A stretch of 26,914 nucleotides of DNA from an uncultured Collinsella sp. GTDB lineage: Bacteria; Actinomycetota; Coriobacteriia; Coriobacteriales; Coriobacteriaceae. Position 1 is the stretch's first letter. Each line of letters opens with the position of its first letter. Shown piece after piece: positions 23,315 to 26,914 of this stretch. The stretch lies in assembly GCA_900541885.1 (NCBI GenBank), contig UQKW01000028.1, positions 1 to 26,914 of the forward strand, read 5' to 3'. The notes under the pieces were generated by a model. The model did not search any database. It worked only from the letters and a program-made list of their open reading frames with translations, and was not told the DNA's origin. The translations under genes and the position numbers were made by a program.

Positions 23315-25096
23315 TTAGATACGGCCAAGGTCGTAGGATCGAGCGGCCGCTTCGCCGGCGCAGATGAGGTTGGTTGTGGCTTCTTGCGGATCGAGTGCCT
23401 GTTCCAGGCCCATGGGTTTGCGGCAAATCGGCAGTACAAGGTCGATGCCTTGCCCATACACCGCATCCAGGTTATCAGCGCGACCGCCCACGACAGCAAT
23501 CACCGGTTTGCCACACCGCTTGGCACGACGGGCCACACCCACCGGCGCCTTACCGGCAGCGGACTGCTCATCCATATTGCCCTCGCCCGTTATGACCAGG
23601 TCGACATCGCGCACGCGCTCGTCAAACCCCACGAGATCGAGCACCGTCCCCACACCCGAGCGCAGCTTCGCACCGAGCGCCAGCAGCGCCGCGCCCAAGC
23701 CACCGGCAGCGCCCGCGCCGGGCACGCCGAGCACCGAGCCAAATGTCCGTGCGCCCTCGGGCGTGCGCAACAAACCCTGGGCTCGAGCTCCGGCAATCGC
23801 CGTATCGAGCAGGCGGCCGTAGCCGACCATCCAGCTGTCGCACCTGCTCAGCGCCTCGGCAGCATCCGTCGGCAGGCCCTTCTGCCCGCCGAACACCGCA
23901 AGCGCGCCGCGACGCCCTACGAGCGGATTCTCGACATCCGAAAGCACAACGATACGAGCGCCATCCAAAGCCTGCAGCGCTGACGTCAAATCGATACTCG
24001 CCACGTGTTCAAGGCCCGCAAGACCGGGGGCGACATCGCAGCCCTGATCATCGACCACGCGCGCGCCCAGCGCCTGCAGCATACCGGCGCCACCATCGTT
24101 GGTGGCGCTGCCGCCCAAGCCAATATAGATAGTCTTTGCCCCGGCACGAACCGCACGGAGCATCAGCTCGCCCACGCCATAGGTTGTGGCCGCCAACGCC
24201 GTCGACTCCGTGCAAGGCGAATACCCAATTCCGGCCGCCTCGGCCATCTCGATGACCGCGGACTTGCGCTCGACATCAACCAGCATCCGGGCAGACACGC
24301 GGTCGCCCAAGGGGCCTGCCACCTCGCAGGTCACAATCTCACCGCCGCACGCGGCAACGGCATCGAGCGTTCCCTCGCCACCATCTGCCAGCGGCAATGC
24401 GCGCACCTCGGCATCGGACCACACACGGCGCACGCCTTCGGCAACCGCCGCCTCCGCCTGCGCACTCGAAACGCTGCCCTTAAAGGAGTCGATCGCCAGC
24501 AGCACACGGCGGGGCCGGCGGCACGCAGGACCAAAGTCAACCGCCGTGTCAGCATCCTCACCGGCACCTGCAAGCGCTGCGGCGTGAGCGGCGTGTGCTT
24601 CAAGATCGGCCCCACAACCGCAATCAGCGCCGCCCGCTCCGCGCAGACCGCCAAAATAGTTACTCAGCAGCTCGCGGCATTCATCCGCCAGGACCCCAGC
24701 CGTCACGTTAAACCGATGATTCAGGCGCGAGTCGGCATTCAAATCGTATAGGGATCCCAGCGCGCCCGCCTTGGCATCAGCCGCGCCATACACGCAGCGC
24801 CCGACGCGCGCATTGACCATAAGCCCCGCACACATGCAGCAGGGCTCGAGCGTCACGTAGACCGTGCAATCGGAAAGGCGCCAGCGACCGAGCGACTGAG
24901 CGGCAGCGCACAGGGCCGCGAACTCTGCATGCGCCGAAGGGTCCTGGTCGAGCTCGCGCCGATTGTGCGCCCTCGCGACGATCTCGCCGTCGCGCACCAC
25001 TATGGCACCGATGGGCACCTCGCCCACCGCCGCGGCGGCGCGCGCCTCCGCCAGCGCCTCGCGCATGAACTTCTCGTCGATTTCGGTGATCGTCAT
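23315..25096 (-). CDS. tadA: fused tRNA adenosine deaminase (TadA) and glycerate kinase
   Basis: A 593-residue protein with two complete enzymes in one frame. Residues 1-152 are TadA, which converts A34 to inosine in tRNA-Arg(ACG): zinc and catalytic motif HAE at 56-58, PCCMC at 85-89, and the usual C-terminal helices to NYFGG. A Gly/Ala-rich linker with an odd DCGCG follows (about 153-195). Residues about 196-593 are a glycerate kinase of the GarK/GlxK type: LLAIDSFKGSVSS, LPLADGGEGT, GLGGSATNDGGAG and TGEGNMDEQSAAGKAPVG. That family uses ATP to phosphorylate glycerate. Both parts have normal length and all visible key residues. ATG 25096 is preceded by GGAAGG at 6 nt; the longer frame to 25147 has no such site and would reach the tRNA gene. 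The two functions have no known link. Confidence 0.9.
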   Translation of the reverse strand: MTITEIDEKFMREALAEARAAAAVGEVPIGAIVVRDGEIVARAHNRRELDQDPSAHAEFAALCAAAQSLGRWRLSDCTVYVTLEPCCMCAGLMVNARVGRCVYGAADAKAGALGSLYDLNADSRLNHRFNVTAGVLADECRELLSNYFGGLRGAGGADCGCGADLEAHAAHAAALAGAGEDADTAVDFGPACRRPRRVLLAIDSFKGSVSSAQAEAAVAEGVRRVWSDAEVRALPLADGGEGTLDAVAACGGEIVTCEVAGPLGDRVSARMLVDVERKSAVIEMAEAAGIGYSPCTESTALAATTYGVGELMLRAVRAGAKTIYIGLGGSATNDGGAGMLQALGARVVDDQGCDVAPGLAGLEHVASIDLTSALQALDGARIVVLSDVENPLVGRRGALAVFGGQKGLPTDAAEALSRCDSWMVGYGRLLDTAIAGARAQGLLRTPEGARTFGSVLGVPGAGAAGGLGAALLALGAKLRSGVGTVLDLVGFDERVRDVDLVITGEGNMDEQSAAGKAPVGVARRAKRCGKPVIAVVGGRADNLDAVYGQGIDLVLPICRKPMGLEQALDPQEATTNLICAGEAAARSYDLGRI

Positions 25097-25147
25097 CGTT
25101 CGCCTTCCCTGTTGCAAATTCAAAACGATGCTATCATTACGACTCAC

Positions 25148-25237
25148 GGAGAGATGGCAGAGCGGTTGAATGCGGCGGTCTTGAAAACCGTTGAGCGCGA
25201 GAGCGTTCCGGGGGTTCGAATCCCCCTCTCTCCGCCA
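25148..25237 (+). tRNA. tRNA-Ser (anticodon UGA)
   Basis: The acceptor stem GGAGAGA (25148-25154) pairs with TCTCTCC (25227-25233); discriminator G and an encoded CCA follow. The anticodon stem GCGGT/ACCGT encloses CTTGAAA with TGA at 25182-25184. A long variable arm (about 25191-25208) is typical of class II serine tRNAs, and the T-arm has GGTTCGAAT. It is divergent from tadA, with 51 bp between; TATCAT at 25132-25137 may be its -10. Confidence 0.97.
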
Positions 25238-25239
25238 CT

Positions 25240-25836
25240 TTAGTGATTCACCGGTGTCATGGTCCGCTCAAACAGCGCATCGACCACGTCGGCTATCTCG
25301 GGTCGACGCTCAAGATCGTGGCCCGATTCCCACCATATCGTGAAAAGTCGAATAATACCGCCGGCGACAAACTCAGACGTCGTCTCAAGTGACACGGGGG
25401 CTAGGGCATCCTCGGCAAGCACGTTCATCACACGCTCGCGGATGGAGCGAGCAATGCGGTCGCAAATAACGTTGGTCAACATGCCCGACATGCTGCTTGC
25501 CAAAATGTTATCCATGAGCCGCTCGTGCGTCAGAATCAAATCCATAGCATCGTCCAAAATCGCGTGCCGAAGCGCGCGCACGTCCTCGGCAGATACCGCG
25601 CCGGCCTCATCGGGCTGTTTTTGCGGCAAGCCCGACATGAGCTCATCGATATAAAAGGCAAAGTAATCGTTCTTGTCGCGAAAGTGCTTGTAGAACGTCG
25701 TGCGGCGAATCATGGCGCGGTCGCACAGCATGGCAACCGTCAGGTCCTCAAAACGATGCTCCTCGAGAAGCTCGGTGAAGGCATCGAACAGGGCGCGGTA
25801 GGTTTTCTTAATGCGAAGGTCCACTGGTATCGCCAT
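25240..25836 (-). CDS. TetR/AcrR family transcriptional regulator
   Basis: A 198-residue DNA-binding protein. The N-terminal helix-turn-helix reads FEDLTVAMLCDRAMIRRTTFYKHF, given here only as its span at about residues 25-48, followed by RDKNDYF. The remainder is an all-helical ligand and dimer domain with LTHERLMDNIL and FTIWWESGHDL, resembling the TetR_C group that often governs envelope stress or efflux genes; its ligand is unknown. I start at ATG 25836 (MAIPVDLRIKK), because the 87 extra codons upstream are low-complexity antisense of the lemA start. The ribosome-binding site is weak (GAGG touching the ATG). A TAAGAT at 25874-25879 may be the -10. It is divergent from lemA and ends 3 bp from the tRNA. 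Confidence 0.85.
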   Translation of the reverse strand: MAIPVDLRIKKTYRALFDAFTELLEEHRFEDLTVAMLCDRAMIRRTTFYKHFRDKNDYFAFYIDELMSGLPQKQPDEAGAVSAEDVRALRHAILDDAMDLILTHERLMDNILASSMSGMLTNVICDRIARSIRERVMNVLAEDALAPVSLETTSEFVAGGIIRLFTIWWESGHDLERRPEIADVVDALFERTMTPVNH

Positions 25837-25933
25837 CCTCAGGGCAAAGACAACACTCGTCAATCTGTCGCATATCTTACACCTGTACCTCGCGCGCTTT
25901 GCCCCGGTGCCGACCCCGCCGAAAACATAACGC

Positions 25934-25974
25934 TTGCCGGAAAGTTCGGCACGGCAAAACGTTGCGGGTATACT
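25934..25974 (+). promoter_or_regulatory. lemA promoter with overlapping dyad
   Basis: TATACT at 25969-25974 is a good -10 element about 60 bp before lemA. A dyad TTGCCG (25934-25939) with CGGCAA (25952-25957) covers the place of its -35. In a divergent TetR-lemA arrangement this is the natural operator candidate, though the arms are only 6 bp. Confidence 0.35.
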
Positions 25975-26035
25975 AGTAGCGTTATACCAACGGCAGCTGG
26001 CGCATGCCGCCGCGGCCATTCGAAACGGAGACATC

Positions 26036-26587
26036 ATGATTACCGTCATCATCGGCATCGTTGTTGTCATTGTGATTGTCTGCGCCATCGCCGGCATTTA
26101 CAACAACATGGTCACCAAGCGTAACCGCATCGATAACGCCTGGCAGAACATCGATACGCAGCTGCAGCGCCGCAACGACCTGATCCCCAACCTGGTCGAG
26201 ACCGTCAAGGGCTACGCCAAGCACGAGCAGGAGACGCTCTCCGCCGTGATCAGCGCGCGTAACACCGCCGTCAAGGCCACCACGCCCGAGGCCAAGATGG
26301 AAGCCGACAACGTGCTGACCGGTGCGCTGCGCCAGCTCTTCGCCGTGGCCGAGGCCTATCCCGATCTTAAGGCAAACACCAACTTTACGCAGCTGCAGGC
26401 ATCGCTCGAGGATACCGAGAACAAGATTAGCTATGCACGCCAGAGCTACAACGATTGCGTGCTCAGCTACAATAACGCCATTCAGACGTTCCCGGCTGTC
26501 ATCTTTGCCGGCATCTTCCAGTTTAAGGAGCGCCAGGGCTTCGAGGCCGCCGAAGCAGCCCGCCAGGCCCCGACCGTCAAGTACTAG
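26036..26587 (+). CDS. lemA: LemA family membrane protein
   Basis: A 183-residue protein with one N-terminal membrane helix (about residues 3-22, VIIGIVVVIVIVCAIAG) and a long helical-bundle domain. The family signature is clear: NRIDNAWQNIDTQLQRRNDL at about residues 31-50, IPNLVETVKGYAKHE, later YNDCVLSYNNAIQTFP and FKERQGFEA. LemA proteins are of uncertain function and are often linked to membrane stress or cell-envelope partners such as HtpX or TPM-domain proteins. No such partner follows here: a strong terminator begins 36 bp after the stop, so the gene is monocistronic. ATG 26036 has ACGGAG 5 nt upstream; an earlier in-frame ATG does not encode a sensible N-terminus. Confidence 0.92.
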   Translation: MITVIIGIVVVIVIVCAIAGIYNNMVTKRNRIDNAWQNIDTQLQRRNDLIPNLVETVKGYAKHEQETLSAVISARNTAVKATTPEAKMEADNVLTGALRQLFAVAEAYPDLKANTNFTQLQASLEDTENKISYARQSYNDCVLSYNNAIQTFPAVIFAGIFQFKERQGFEAAEAARQAPTVKY

Positions 26588-26623
26588 TAGTTTGGCAGCG
26601 CATCCTTAATCGGCCAAATGTAT

Positions 26624-26669
26624 AAACCGCCCCGTCGAATGCATACTTCGACGGGGCGGTTTCCTTTTT
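26624..26669 (+). terminator. strong intrinsic terminator of lemA
   Basis: AAACCGCCCCGTCGAA (26624-26639) and its exact complement (26647-26662) form a 16-bp stem with a 7-nt loop, followed by CCTTTTTC. Confidence 0.93.
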
Positions 26670-26701
26670 CGCGAAGGTCCCCCTCTGAGCGCCGTGCATT
26701 T

Positions 26702-26914
26702 TCAGGAGTATTCAACATAACCAAGAGCTTCGGGCGCCACGATAAATGCCAAAGACCGTGAATATCCCTGCAAATCAAACGCTGTCAGCCCATAACCCCG
26801 CCCATCATCCGTAGAAAACATCGAGAAATCCCGATTTTTTGCCCGAGGTCGGTATGCAGGGGGTCGCGCGCGCAGACGTGGTGTAAGAGTGTCCTGAGGT
26901 CCGTCGCTGCAAGT
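26702..26914 (-). CDS. possible 3' end of an unidentified gene (runs off right edge)
   Basis: On the minus strand the frame is open from the window edge to TGA at 26702-26704, giving 70 codons. The last 40 read like protein (MFSTDDGRGYGLTAFDLQG, then SRSLAFIVAPEALGYVEYS). The first 30 are Arg/Pro-rich and less convincing. I recognise no family. It converges on the lemA terminator. It could be chance coding potential in high-GC DNA. Confidence 0.25.
   Translation of the reverse strand, partial: TCSDGPQDTLTPRLRARPPAYRPRAKNRDFSMFSTDDGRGYGLTAFDLQGYSRSLAFIVAPEALGYVEYS

Noticed and set aside
23060..23318. Short frames on both strands after the deaminase/kinase gene
   Set aside because: They overlap the diverged inverted repeats, lack start signals and resemble no family.
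1..26914. CRISPR arrays, rRNA genes, or prophage modules
   Set aside because: No regularly spaced identical repeats with unique spacers, no rRNA signatures and no phage structural or integrase genes were found. The phased repeats at 2730-2766 and 8722-8801 have spacers too short for CRISPR.

Overview
The window looks like a chromosomal segment of a high-GC gut actinobacterium of the Coriobacteriia, most likely Collinsella or a close relative. This is inferred from the base composition, the gene styles (FctA-type pilin adhesin with an MPDTG sorting signal, LANTG surface protein, heterodimeric ABC exporter, short bacterial SRP RNA) and general familiarity; no database search was possible.

Layout. 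136-693 (-): flavodoxin-like protein. 1143-2336 (-): AAA/DUF4143 ATPase lying between two inverted copies of a palindromic repeat. 2402-2829: gene-free stretch with several ordered repeats. 2830-6564 (-): two-gene operon for a heterodimeric ABC exporter. 6742-7785 (+): secreted coiled-coil LANTG surface protein broken by an in-frame TAG. 7866-8684: decayed zone holding the 3' end of a lost membrane-anchored protein gene (-), an IS21-type istB remnant (-), a frameshifted small membrane protein (+) and the tail of an XRE regulator (+). 8817-10094 (+): second AAA/DUF4143 ATPase, preceded by 23-bp-phased repeats. 10225-10336 (-): second copy of the lost anchor tail. 10494-10598 (-): SRP RNA. 10687-22660 (-): one giant cell-wall adhesin of about 3,990 residues, split into two reading frames by a single-base shift near 16924. 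Its upstream region carries a run of nine G (sense strand) between promoter-like hexamers. 22814-23314: gene-free, rich in inverted repeats. 23315-25096 (-): TadA tRNA adenosine deaminase fused to a glycerate kinase. 25148-25237 (+): tRNA-Ser(UGA). 25240-25836 (-): TetR regulator, divergent from 26036-26587 (+) lemA, which ends at a strong terminator. A partial ORF may run off the right edge.

How the parts relate. The centre is a surface-protein region: an enormous pilin-like adhesin, a smaller LANTG protein and two fossil anchor tails point to repeated gain, loss and recombination of surface-protein genes. The candidate homopolymer switch, the frameshift and the internal stop all bear on whether these antigens are expressed. 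No sortase gene is in the window. The two DUF4143 ATPases are unrelated in detail, but each has an upstream array of sites spaced 22 or 23 bp apart. This shared layout is the most system-like signal that I cannot explain from known annotation.
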